A stretch of DNA of 64,000 nucleotides, taken from NCBI GenBank assembly GCA_016584495.1, contig WAID01000003.1, forward strand, positions 310,001-374,000, given 5' to 3'. The position numbers were made by a program, and so were the translations under genes. The notes under the pieces are model-generated. The model saw nothing but the letters and a program-made list of their open reading frames with translations, did not search any database and was not told the origin of the DNA. Positions 23,366-34,920 of the stretch are shown here, piece after piece; the first letter of the stretch is position 1; each line of letters opens with the position of its first letter. Source of the stretch: Celoporthe dispersa (taxonomy: Eukaryota; Ascomycota; Sordariomycetes; Diaporthales; Cryphonectriaceae).

Positions 23366-25407
23366 GGAGGGCAGTTTCTCTTCTTCTGAGGACATATTTA
23401 CATGTGGTAACTTTTGGGGGATCGGTACATTTTATTCTTAACACTTGGGCGGCCGAGGAGAGGCAGCAAACGTCGCAATTCCTCTCTGCATGACTAGCTC
23501 TACTGTCTTTTTTTCTTTCTTTTCTTTTAGTATGTCTCTTGATGGTATGGCGCGGTGCAGTGGGTGGGTGGAATGTCTGTCGGGCATATTGAAGGAGGAG
23601 TCGTCTATAACATCCAGGTCGTCTTTTATTATTACTATCATGATTCCATCTTAGGAAGAGACGCTCCCTCACCCTGGGAGCACGACGCAGCGTGCACGAG
23701 GAAACTGTTCACGGCGAGCATCTTTCCAAGAACACAAGTGCGATATGCTGGAGTACTTATTTCAGAATAAGAAATTCCCCAAGCCGCGCCACCCCAACCT
23801 GGCCTTCCACGTTTCAGGTCCTGCACGTACCTAGAGCACTACAGTATGTGACCCGATCAGCTGAAAAAAGGAGAGACACTCGGCGGGATGGGGCCGGTTC
23901 AGCCCTGTAGCGTAGCACTGTTGGTAGTCAAGGTAAAAGAAGAAAAAAATATGGTTTTCTTGGAGATTAGGGGCCCCATTCGACCCCGATATTTTTTGGG
24001 CGGATTGGGCTGGGCGAACCGTTTTTTTATCTTTATTTTTATTTCTTTGGATGCACTTTCAGGGTCCTGAGCCGAGATGTTCGCAGCGGATCCCTTGTCT
24101 ATGAGCAAGAGCGATGTTGGTCCAAGGACACAGAGAGATGGGGAAAGAGCCCTCTTTGCTGCCTGCAATGCGTGCTCTTGCCCTGGGGCTCTCAAGCTGT
24201 GTCGCTACTTCCTTCTGGGGCCACACACACGTATGATACCTTCCCAACTTGAGACCAATCAACGCAAAATTTGTACCCATTGACTAACGTGTACATTAAG
24301 TACCAAAGTACCCAGTCATTTTTGATCTTCTCTTGTCTTCTTTTATTTTTACTTTCTCTTTCTTCCTCTTCCGTCAGCCATCTGCAGCTAGCCAGAGTCA
24401 CACAGTCACATGTACATAGCACTGTACACCCACACGCGAAAGAAAAAGAGAAAAAAAAAGAAGAAAAACAAACAAGGCTGGCCTGGCGTTACATTCGCTA
24501 AAAGACTCACCCGCAAATGCCGGCGAATCCTTCGGGGAGGTGGTCTTCCCTCTTCAATCCAAGTCGCCCACGAGGCCGTAGGGCCCAGAAAGCATGTGTC
24601 GGACCAGGCCCCCCCCCTCTCCTCTCCCCACCCAGCTGAACAGCTCAGGAAAATTGCCACGATCCTTCGGGCGCGGGAAACACCACAGGCTGCAGAGAGC
24701 CAGTCAAGCAAGTTGTCAGTCTCCGTCCTCCACCCTCCTAGACAGCCCTCCCTCCCCTGACACCACCAAGCTTCGAAGCCCGTTCGTTCATCCTTCCTGC
24801 CCTACGCGAACTTGCTGTCATTATCATTTTGTTTCCAACAAGATACTTTGTCATCATCAGCATCATCTTTTTTTCTCTCTTCTTTTCTTCCTTCTCCTCC
24901 CCAGCCCCCCCACCTTCAGCCTCTTCACCTGCTGCCCATCACAGCACTACCTCGACAAGGGTCTAGGTTCAGTTCCCAGGTTCGGGTCGACGAGCACTGA
25001 AGGCTATACTGTTACTGTACCGTTAATTATTACTACCTGGCAGGCAGCAGGCTACTTGTTCTATATCACTCTTCTTCTCACCACTCCTCTTTCGGCCGCA
25101 GAGTTGCACCCGAACCTGCAACCTGGAAACTCTCTTGCTCACTCCGACACACACACTCTCTCTCTCCCTGTCTCCCTCTTCCCGTTTGCTGTTGGTCGTT
25201 GGTTGGGTCTCTCATCTACCCACCCACACCCCTCCCCATCGTCTCCTCGTCTCCTCGTCTCCCCCCCCCCTCTCTTTTCTCTCTCCCTTGCCTGTTCGGC
25301 TGCAGGTCCCGTGACCCAGGCCAATGCTGGCCACTCTCTTTACTCTACTTTTCTCGCTCCGGTGGTTTTAGTTCCTGTCGCCTCTTTTTTTAGCCTCAGA
25401 CACGACC
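23366..25407. promoter_or_regulatory. Intergenic region and long CT-rich leader of the Gln-rich protein gene
   Basis: The first ~1.1 kb holds no recognisable gene. From about 24.7 kb to the ATG at 25408 the plus strand is strongly C/T-rich, including a C10 run at 25261-25270 and CT repeats at 25155-25170. This resembles the long pyrimidine leaders of fungal regulatory genes. Open frames inside it are low-complexity by-products. Confidence 0.55.
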
Positions 25408-26262
25408 ATGTCGTCCACCTACAACCACCTGCCACAGCGTCAACCTTCCTTTATTGGTCTCCCTCCCATCAGTCCCGGGCCCAACTTTGGCTCGGCCTTG
25501 GGCGTCTCGCCTGTCGATCTCGACCTCGACTTCAGCGTGGATGCTGATCGCGATCGTCAGCAGCCCTCCTCTACTTCTTCTTTTTCTGCGCCAGGTGCCG
25601 GCCCCACCACATTCCTGGGTGACCACCACCGCCGCCGCCTCCTCCACCGCCAACCCTACCACTGCTGCCGCTGGCTCCTCTGATCCCAACTCGTCCATTC
25701 CGAGCCATCATCGCGCCGGTTCAACCACCTCCGGCGCGTCCGCCGCCCGGTTCCCACCGCCCAGCATGATGATGAACAGCAGCAGCAGCAGTAGCAACAA
25801 CAACAGTAGCAACTACTCAACCCAGCCAGGCCCATCCTCCTTCCTCCCGCCGTCGCAGGGTCACCCCATGCAGGGGCCGGGCTACACCGCTGTGCATCCA
25901 TCCCAGTTGCAGCAGATGCAGATGCAGCACCAGCACCAGCAGCCCATGGGCCACCAGCCTTACCAGAACGAGGGGCTCCAGTATCCTCATCCTCCCGTTC
26001 AGAATGGCCAGCCTAGTATGACCAGCAGCCATCACTACCAACAACAACAACAACAACCACCACAACTACAACAGCTACAACAACAGCAGCAGTATGGAGG
26101 GGTCCCTGCAGGAGGACCACCCCCGGGTATGCCGTCTCCCAGCCTCATGTCTAATGGCACATTCGCCTTGCCTCCTGGCTGGAAGATGGAACAGTCTCAC
26201 CTGCAGCAGCCTCTATCCCCGCGTAGACACCAGCACTCACCCAGCATCTCATCATTAAGGCA

Positions 26263-26293
<31 letters not shown>

Positions 26294-28252
26294 CAACAAC
26301 AAGGAGAATCCTTTGAGATCGACAAGGAGACTGGTGCTGCCCTCTCCACACGCTCCGTCTCACCACCGACCCACTCCCCCGCAGATGCACGCCGTCCTGA
26401 CATCCACCGTCCTTCTGGCGCTTCTCCTATGGGCGGCGAATCCTCCTCGCAAACTCTGGATGGGAGCATGAATGGGAATGGGTATGCGCCTCCCAACCCG
26501 CCCTTCGCCCAGCAAGGCGGCGCTGCCCTGGGCCGTGTCTCCACCAACGGGAGCGGCAGCCAGGGCGGGTACAGCCAGCACCAGCAGCCCGAGAGCAAGC
26601 GCAACTCGGGCATGTTCTCCAGCATCCGCAGCAGGATAGGCGGCGGCAGTGGACAGGATCACCTGCAGGGCATCACCTCCGGAGGCGCAGCAGTGAACGG
26701 GGACGGCGTGTCAGAGGCGAGCGTGCCCATTGAGGACCAGGCCAAGAGGGGACCCTCCAACCTGTTTGGTCTCCGCGGTGCCACTCCCGCCAGCGAGGGC
26801 CGCTCGAGCTACGACGCGCCTGGGCTCGCCGACCGTTCGGGCTCAGCCTTCAGCCCACCGGCAGCAGAGAAGAAGCGGAACTTCTTCTCACGGCCCGGCG
26901 GCACTCCAGGTTTCACAACGTCAGCCTCTGAGCACGGCCTGCCACGGCCTGCCACCACTGAAGGCGTCCCAGGCCCGCCGCCCATCGTCGGATTCGGGCC
27001 AGGAGGACCGAAAAAGCGGTTCTCCAAGTTCACCGGCATACTAAACCGCGACAAGCCAGAAGCCCAGCTATCCCAGCTATCCCAGCCACAGGGACACAAC
27101 TTCGCGCAGGGCCCCATGGGAAGGCCATCACTAACGGGACAGCGACCTTTTCCTGGGATGATGATGCAGCAGCAGCAGATGGGCCCGCCTGGTGGGACGG
27201 CGACAGCAGCAGCCCCGATGGTGACGAGCAGCGATCCGCAGATGGGCGCATTCGGTCGACAGCGGAGCGCCACGGTCGAGTCAAGGCCCAGCGTGGCAGA
27301 TCACGGCCGGAGTGCGTCAGCACAAGGGTTCATGTCACCACCACCGGCTCCAGTGTCATCATTTGCTGAGGATGACCGGGGCAGGAAGGTCACGCCGGGC
27401 AATTTCATCTCCAATATCTTTGGAAAGCGATCCGAGTCCAAGACGAGAGAACAGCAGCAGCAGCAGTTCCCATCATCACCACCAGGGTTGGGCCAGCCTC
27501 AGGGCATGATGCAGCAAGGGCAAACACCACCAAGACCAGGAAACCCTGGCCATTTCCCGTCTTTCCTGGCGCACTCGCTGGGCATGCCAGGCCAACCCCC
27601 TGTCCTCCCACCACAGGGTCAATATGCGGGCCTCGCACACCAGGTCCAACAGCAGCAGGCCCAGCAGCAACACACACCTTCTCCTCCTCAGCCTTCTTCT
27701 TCCTCTATGGGCATGCCGATTGGCCAGTACCTGAACCACCATCACCATCTGCAGGGCAATGGACCCTCTCCTGGTGTATCGCCCATCACGCAGCCTGGGA
27801 GTCCCTTCACGGCGCAACCTCAAGGGGGCATGGTGAGCAGCAGTGCGCCCAGGTCAGAACCCACGCAGTATCTTCCTCCTCACCCTCTTGCTGCCTCACA
27901 ACAGCAGCAGCAGCAGCAGCAGCAGCAACAGCAACAGCAACAACAACAGCAACAACAACCACAACAACAACAACAACAACAAAACTCTTCTGTGCCGCTG
28001 CGGGCCTCGGTTCAGAGCCCACAGTCTCCTATAGGCATGGTCCAGATCGCCACGGCCATCCCTATCCGCCAGGTGGAACGATCTCCCAACTCCAACCCAA
28101 ACTCTCCTGGCCTCTCGGGACACAATTCACCCGCGAGCGAGACCGGAAGGGGGAGGTCCACGTCCGTCGTCAACCAGATCGAGGTCGGAGGGCCCAGGAG
28201 GCCGATTCTCGATGCGCAGGGTCGAATCCGCTCTGGGTCCAACTCAATCCCT

Positions 28253-28284
<32 letters not shown>

Positions 28285-31200
28285 CCAACCACAATATCCC
28301 GTGCATATCGCATCTCTTCAGGCACCGGTACGAAAGCCAGTCAACTACTCCGCTTCCTCCTCCACCTCACCTCCGAACAGTGCTCATACAGGCCTACAGG
28401 ATACATCATCGTCGATCGAGGCAGAGGAGCAGCCGAGCAGCGTGGGCCAGAGCAGCCAGGACTCTCCGCACACGAGGAGGGTCTCCCAGAACATGTCTGC
28501 CATGAGCCAGAGCCAGAGCGCCTCCCAGCTGACTCCTTCCACCTCTCCTGCCCTCAGCCAGGAGCAGCCAGCCATGCCTCCCAACGTACCTCCCAAGAAC
28601 CACGAGGGTCTGCCGGGAACCCCAGGAGGAGGAGCGGGCTATCGAGACATGGTTGAAGAGCAGCAGCAGCAGCAGCACCCAAATCAGGGACACCCTGCAC
28701 TGGTCACCCAGCAGCAGCCGTCCGTCTACAGACCGTCAGCACCACAGATGACCGCTACTGCAGCTCCTGTTCAGCCATCCGTACAGCCTCCAGCGGCGTG
28801 GGGCGTGGCGCGAGGCCTACCTCCACCAGCCCAGAATGGCCCCGAACAGCCGAGACCCAGCCAGGAACCATTGACCTCCTCCTCTTCTTACGCCATGCAG
28901 GGCCGCTCTCCCTATGAGACGACCATCATGGCCTCGCCACCTCAGGAGCAGGTTGCCGATAAGGAGGGCACCTTTGCCAGGATGCTCAAGACGAGCAAGA
29001 CCTTTGTGCAGGATAAGACGTCCTCCAACAGCAGCAGCGACAACACGAGGCTCAGGGGCGACAAGGAGAGTAGGAGTGCCAAGATCCTGGGGGCCTTCAC
29101 CAAGAAGTCCAAGCAGCAGCAGCATCAACAACAGCGAGACGTCGCGAGTCCGTCACCACCCGGCGGTCCTCAGTACGGTCCCAAGTACCCTGCGTCCTCC
29201 ATCACGACCACGACCGCCACCACCACGACCACTACCACCCAGTCAAATCCTCCTTCGATTATGCGGCAGCAGACACAGCCCATGGCGCCAGAGCCACAGA
29301 TTGTGACACAGGGCCTGCAGCAGATGCCATCCAAGGCGCAGCAGCTCCTAGGCCAGCCCCCGAACTCTATGTACCAAGCTCCTCCGGGCCAACCACCGCC
29401 CAAGGCCCGCCCGGACAACGAGAGGGCCAGCTCGCAGCCGTATCTCAACTACCAGGACGAGAGGCAGACGCCTGACAAGACGCCCCCGCCCCTGAACCCT
29501 GACCAGATCCAGCGCGTGCACGCTCAGCCTCCTCAGCCTCCTTCGCAGACTGCCACCGCGCAACCGTCCTCACAGACCTCTCAGGGCTCTCAGGTGCCTT
29601 CTGGACGGCCTTCGATAAGTTCGATACCATCATCCAGTCACGGCCCACCGCCACAGCAGCTACACCAGCAGCAGCAGCGGCGTGAGCAGCAGCCATCTGT
29701 GCAACAGCAGGCATATCACCCGATGGCTAGCATTGCGCAGGCCTCGATCAGAGCGAGGAATCTGAAACAGCAGATCATGCCTACCGCCGCCGCCGAACCT
29801 CGATACGACCAGGTGCCCATCCCCCAAGGTTATGCTACTGTCTATGGGGCTCAGTCCAGGAATCCTGCGCCGGCGGTGCCACAGCAATACGCTCAGCCAT
29901 TCTCAGGTATGCCAGGCATGCCCTATCAGGCTCCCCCCGCAACAGTGGATGCATCACTCCGGCATGATGCCGGGAATGGTTCCAGGCCACGTGCCTTCTC
30001 CTGCTGCTGCGGGCCTACCACCTCACATGATCCAGGGAGCGTACCAGCAGTATCCTCCGCAGATGCAGCAAGGGACACCACAGCCAATGATGACGGCGCC
30101 ATACCCGTCGCCTTACCCGTCGCCTCAGCAGTATATGCCAGCGCAGAATACCACCCCTCCGCCACAGATGCAAGGACAAGTGCTTCCACAACAAAGCGTG
30201 CCGATAATGATGCAGCAGCAGCAGCAGCAACAGCCGATGCAGCATCCGATGCAACAGCCCGTGCAACAGACACACTGGCAGGAACCCGCCACAGCCCCCA
30301 TTCCTGGACACGTTCAGCAGGTTTCGCCACCTCCTCAGCAGACCGCCACGCCTTCTCAACAGCAAGCGCCTGTGTCCTCGGAACCTGTACAGCCCACGCC
30401 GGCCAGAGACGTGCCTTCAGCCACGCAGACTGAGCAACAATTCTCTGTCATGTCTGATCCCGTGCATGCCCCTCCACCACAAGACAAGGGGGGACAGCAT
30501 CAGATCCACCAGCCAGCGCCTATCAAGCCGCAGCTTAGCCCAGCGCCCAACCAGTCAGCACCTCCGAGCACATTCACAACCAGCGCCACTCCCGAACAGA
30601 GCCAACTCCAGCCTCCTACCCAAGGGGCCAACGGTGACCTCATGCCCCAGCGGCAGATTAGTGCCGCCAGCCAGGTCTCGTCTCTGACCACCGAGGCCGC
30701 CACAAGCAAGGGATCTCCAGCAGCAGACCCGCAGAGAGTCCAAGTCGTCCGGCCTGCCGCCCACTCCCCAGAGCCTGTCCCGGAGGAGCAGTCCGAGAGC
30801 CCTGTCCTCCAGAGGGTGACGCTCAGGGATGAGCCCATGCCCAAGGTAGACACGCCGGTGACTGCCACTCCGGCTGGGGACGACGACATCTACGGCGCGA
30901 CGCCGAGACAATCCGCAAAGCTGTCCTCGCCTGTGACCGTCACCACCACCACGGAGCAGAAGCCTGCCGAGCACGTCATTTACTCTGGGCCAGCACAGGA
31001 GTCCACTTCCGAGCCCGACTCCAAGTTCGCAGGCATGCCGGCCAACAAGGCCATCGCCGAACCCAGCAAGCCAGAACTCAAGGTGCAGCCGCCGCCTCAG
31101 CAGCAGCAGCAAGATTTCACGGTCGAATCGCCACCCGTGCTCGCCACGCCGCCGCCGCCGCCGCCGCCGCAGCAGGAGCAGCAGGAGCAGCATCAGGAGC

Positions 31201-31631
31201 AGGAGCAGCAGCAGCCCACCACCACCACCACCCCCGGGTCAGCCGCGCCCTCGATCTCACCAGCGCCCCTTGCCACGTCGAAGTCGACCCTGCCCGAGGA
31301 TGAGCCGCCCTCGCCCACCGACTCTGAGCTCCACCGGACCGACGAGGGGGCCAAGGAGGGAGGAGATGCCACCCGCGAGGGAGATGCGGCGGGCGCCACA
31401 GTCACTGTCAACGGCAAGCCTGTGCAGAGCTCGGCGGAGATTTTTGAGGAGCACAAGCGCAGGCAGCTCGTCCGGGACATGGAGGAGAAGATCGCGCTGA
31501 TGCCGACTGAGGACGAGATGCTGGAGCCGCCCAAGAAGAAGAATGAGGATATTCCGATGATGAGCGCGACGAGCTACCCAGGCCAGGAGTGGAACCCTTA
31601 TGGCGAGGGGTTCGAGGACGACGATGAATAG
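25408..31631 (+). CDS. Very large Gln/Pro-rich fungus-specific protein (~2,050 aa), frame break in C6
   Basis: Exon 1 is 25408-25536 ('QRQPSFIGLPPISPGPNFG'). A 58-base intron is proposed at 25537-25594, with an unusual GTGGAT donor but a strong pyrimidine tract and CCAG acceptor. The rest reads in frame to 29932, then needs one C removed from the C6 run 29933-29938 ('PYQAPP' to 'QQWMHHSGMMPG') and continues to the stop at 31631. Long Gln tracts lie near 26263-26301, 27899-27980, 28253-28282 and 29650-29690. Short basic/aromatic islands recur between them: 'MFSSIRSRIGG', 'KKRFSKFTGILNRDKPEAQ', 'NFISNIFGKRSESK', 'TFARMLKTSKTFVQDKT' and 'SAKILGAFTKKSK'. The C-terminus is conserved as I recall it: 'SAEIFEEHKRRQLVRDMEEK' and 'SYPGQEWNPYGEGFEDDDE'. 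The function is unknown. Recurring amphipathic islands in a disordered, Q-rich chain suggest a multivalent scaffold, which is inference. Confidence 0.8.
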
Positions 31632-32603
31632 TGGAAGCGGATGATTGAGTGGCGGGTGTTCCTTTCCTTTTCGTTTCTCCTGTCACAGGTTTATTGAAAA
31701 AATGTAGAATCTTTTTTCTTTTTTTTTTCTTTCTCTCTGGGTTTAATTTCTGAGGTTGTTTAGACGAGGTCCAGGCTGTTTTGATCAGAGCCACTCACTG
31801 GTTTCTTTTGTCCAGCATGCGAGCCGTGCTCATATTTCCTTGCATCTTTACAAAATTTCTCAACTGTTTACACAAGCTTGTGTTACAGCCACAGCATTAT
31901 TTAGGCCTACGTGGTGCTCCTTCCCTGAGATGGTGCTCCTTCCATATAATTACTTTGTGTACCATCTTCAAGTCAAGCAGTAGCGACTCACTAGCCTGTG
32001 CATGTCTGGAAGGTACCTGCCTGCCTTGTCTACATGGATGGCAGGCCTTTCTTTATTCACCCTGCGTCATATTCTTCCTCGTGTCTTGGCAGGCCAACAT
32101 ACAAAATAAATAAAATGGAAAAAAACATATATTATATCCAACCCACACCGAGACCAACCAGCATGCTCCACACCCAGTCTCTGTGTCGGTGATAGGGTCC
32201 GCCAATACGAAATAAAATTACAGGCTCAGCAGAGCCTCAGGGCGTATGAGTCCGCCTTGATCTTCGGCCGGGCGGGATACAAGAGACCGGCTAAATCGGG
32301 ATAAAATCGAACCTGTGTCCGGGCATTTTGTTGCGAATCAGCCTTAAATGGAATGTCGGGCCCCACCAAGAAAGAACTACATAAAAGGTTAATCGAGAGT
32401 CAGTCTCTCGCTGATAGTCGTCTTGGCTGGAGACCGAGGTTGCGAGTAATTCGCAGATACAAGAGCCTCCGCAGGCACATCCAGCGGGCGTTTCCAGCCT
32501 AGAAAGCCTACTTACCGACCCTTCTTCCCTCTCTCTCTCTCTCTCTCTTTTCTCCCACGTCAAACTCTCACCTACTTTGCCGAAAAGAAGAAGAAAAAAG
32601 AAG
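31632..32603. other. Intergenic region upstream of the GH43 gene
   Basis: It is the 3' region of the Gln-rich gene, then the promoter of the GH43 gene. It carries a GGCTAAA site, an 'ATAAAAGG' element near 32379 and a CT repeat at 32531-32549. No gene seen. Confidence 0.6.
32289..32295 (+). promoter_or_regulatory. GGCTAAA, possible XlnR/Xyr1-type site
   Basis: The sequence GGCTAAA matches the published core bound by the xylanolytic activator XlnR/Xyr1 in filamentous fungi. It lies about 310 bases before the GH43 start codon. A 7-base match occurs often by chance, so this is suggestive only. Confidence 0.3.
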
Positions 32604-33649
32604 ATGCCTCCACTCATCACCCACATCTACACGGCCGACCCCTCGGCCCACGTCTTCAATGGCAAGATTTACATCTATCCCTCGCACGACCGCGAGACAG
32701 ACATCCAGTTCAACGATAATGGCGACCAGTACGACATGAATGACTACCACGTCTTCAGCCTCGACTCGCTGGAGAGAAAGGACGACCCCACCACCGCGGC
32801 AGCGGCGGCCGGGGGTGAGGTCACAGACCACGGCGTCGCGCTCAAGGCAGAGGACGTCCCGTGGGTGAGCAAGCAGCTCTGGGCTCCAGACGCGGCGTAC
32901 TGTGCGGCCACGGGCGAGTACGTCCTCTTCTTCCCGGCGCGGGACAAGAAGGGCATCTTTCGTATCGGTATCGCCACGGCGGACCGGCCTGAGGGCCTTT
33001 TAAGCCTGAGGAGAGCTATATCCCTGGGTCGTACAGCATTGACCCTGCTGTGCTGGTGGATGATGACGGCGGCGAGGGAGAGCAGGACCACCCGTCGGCC
33101 TACTTGTACTTTGGCGGGCTGTGGGGCGGACAGCTGCAGTGCTACCAAAAGGGCGGCGACAACACCTTCGACGAGACCTGGACCGGGCCCAAAGAGCCAT
33201 CAGGCACTGGTGTGGTCGCCATGGGCCCGCGCGTGGCGAAGCTGAACAGCAACTTCAGAACGCTGGCGGCTGCCGCGCAGGAGGTCAAGATCCTAGACCC
33301 AGCTACGGGCCAGCCCATCGCGGCAGACGACCACGCACGGCGGTTCTTCGAGGCCGCGTGGTGTCACAAGCGGGCTGGGCGGTACTACTTCAGCTACAGC
33401 ACGGGGGACACGCACTACCTGGCGTATGCGATTGGCGATAGTCCCATGGGCCCCTTTACGTATGCTGGACGGATTCTGGAGCCTGTTCTAGGGTGGACTA
33501 CACATCATTCTGTTGTCGAGTTTCCTTCTGGGAGCGATCGGTGGTGGCTCTTCTACCACGACTGCGAGCTGAGCGGCGGGGTGGACCACCTGAGGAGTGT
33601 GAAGGTCAAGGAGATCTTTCATGATCAGGGAGGGCAGGATTGTGGCTGA
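32604..33649 (+). CDS. GH43-family glycosidase without signal peptide, one-base frame break
   Basis: The start at 32604 ('MPPLITHIYTADPSAHVF') fits the family and has an A-rich context. GH43 enzymes are five-bladed beta-propeller xylosidases or arabinofuranosidases. Visible active-site elements are the catalytic-base Asp in 'TADPSAHVFNGKIYIYPSHD', the pKa-modulating Asp in 'KQLWAPDAAY', and the acid Glu in 'RRFFEAAWCHKRAGRYYFSY'. The frame breaks near 32993-32998: frame 0 ends as 'RPEGLLSLRR', whereas adding one base gives 'RPEG' then 'PFKPEESYIPGSYSIDPAVL' in frame +2, which is clearly the true continuation. The repaired length is about 348 residues. No signal peptide is present, so the enzyme would act on imported xylo- or arabino-oligosaccharides inside the cell. 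The break is probably a missing base in the assembly, since both sides are well conserved. Confidence 0.88.
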
Positions 33650-34450
33650 GAAGCCGGTGGCCTGAGGCTAGCTAGATCGCAAGCTGAGCAGGCAGGTGGA
33701 CGGTCTGATGTAGTAGTGCCCATGCCTATCCCAGAATCTTTGCATTTTTCTGGTCGCTCCTGTTAGATCTCCTTCATCTGCAAATGCAATTCTTCATCCT
33801 TCTTCCCTCTTCAAATAATTCCCATTAAGACTGAGTGTGATACAAAGTTTGATCATGTTGTTCCGAGACAGGCTGTAGTCTGTCTTTGAAAAAAAGATGA
33901 TGTACAGCAGTGTAGTGACTGCTGATGACCTGGGGGATCGAGTCATCAGCACTGGCTTTCATGAAGTCTGTATAACTATGAGAGTAGCAAAATCTGTTTA
34001 AAAGTTAGCAATGGCTCCTTTTATTGGTAACTTCAACTCTCAGTATGGACAAGAGCTGGTGAGATCGTCTAGTGAGGGGCTGCGGTTCCAGGCCAGGTTC
34101 TGATGCTAACTAAGTCGAGAAGGGTGATGATGAGGATGAGGAGAAGGGTATGGTAAGTAGATTGGTACTTGCTATTGTGAGGGGCTACATCATTTGTTTT
34201 GTCAATGGTGAGCTTGTCGAAAGAGGTGTTGGAGGGACAACTTACCTCAATTTCTGGTAGAGTAGGGGAGAGAGGCTGCAAGGCCTGTGTCAGAACTCAC
34301 AGCAAGGCTGCAGGCAACTTGAGGAATACTGCTGAAGAGAGCCCCCTACCCTCCACATACCCACTCCAAAAAAGAAAAGAAAAGGATCTACTGTTTGTAT
34401 ATTACTTCAGGACTTGATTGAGACTCACTGCGTTGGGGGAAAAAAGGTCC

Positions 34451-34455
34451 AAAAA
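34451..34455 (-). terminator. Pol III-type T-run downstream of the tRNA candidate
   Basis: On the minus strand, TTTTT occurs 25 bases after the tRNA 3' end, with a second T6 run at 34445-34440. RNA polymerase III terminates at such runs, which supports an active tRNA gene. Confidence 0.45.
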
Positions 34456-34479
34456 GGACTTATAAATGCCTGGGATATT

Positions 34480-34584
34480 ACACGCGCCTGGATTTGAACC
34501 AGGGTCATCTAAACTTACTCAACAGCCAGTAATCTAGACACTGAAATTCAGAGTAGACATGCCAACCAACTGCACCACACGTGT
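34480..34584 (-). tRNA. Candidate intron-containing tRNA, anticodon provisionally CTG (Gln)
   Basis: A 7-bp acceptor stem forms between ACACGTG and CGCGTGT, with one G-U pair. A D-arm GTGC/GCAT encloses the AGTTGGTTG loop, and a 5-bp T-arm CCTGG/CCAGG encloses TTCAAAT. The anticodon stem can pair GTCTA with TAGAT if an intron of about 35 bases is removed; the loop then begins CTCTGA, giving anticodon CTG. T-runs follow downstream. Weak points are that position 26 is missing, the variable loop has only 3 bases, and the sequence differs from the usual fungal glutamine tRNA. It could be a decayed copy or a different isotype. My folding was done by eye. Confidence 0.5.
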
Positions 34585-34920
34585 AAGTGATCTGTATGCC
34601 ATGTTGACATTTCTTCTAGCTTATATGTGACAGCCACCGCGCGTCTGCCGGTCTACACGTTTACGCGTCCACGCGTCTACACGTCCACACCTGTAGTGTA
34701 TTTGCAACTGGACTCGTACAACAAGGCAATTAGTTACATTTACGACCAAGACCACAGCAGCAAACCATCTCTTGCTTATATTGATTCAAGTTTACACAGC
34801 CAGACTCAGAGAGCAATCCTGCTTCTTTCCAAATTCGAATCTTCAACCAAGAAGGCTGGTCAAGGTAAAGATGGGCCAAGGCCGTCATCGTGTTCCTGCT
34901 TGGGGGCATACTCATAGCCA

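Larger units (their letters stand above)
33650..34920. other. AT-richer intergenic region containing a candidate tRNA
   Basis: No protein gene is visible. The interval carries the candidate tRNA at 34480-34584 and its downstream T-runs. The (ACGCGTCT)-like direct repeats at 34655-34690 ('acacgtttacgcgtccacgcg' region) are short imperfect repeats of unknown meaning. Confidence 0.5.

Noticed and set aside
24594..25547. 317-codon plus-strand frame before the Q-rich gene
   Set aside because: It is CT-rich leader sequence in an incidental open frame.
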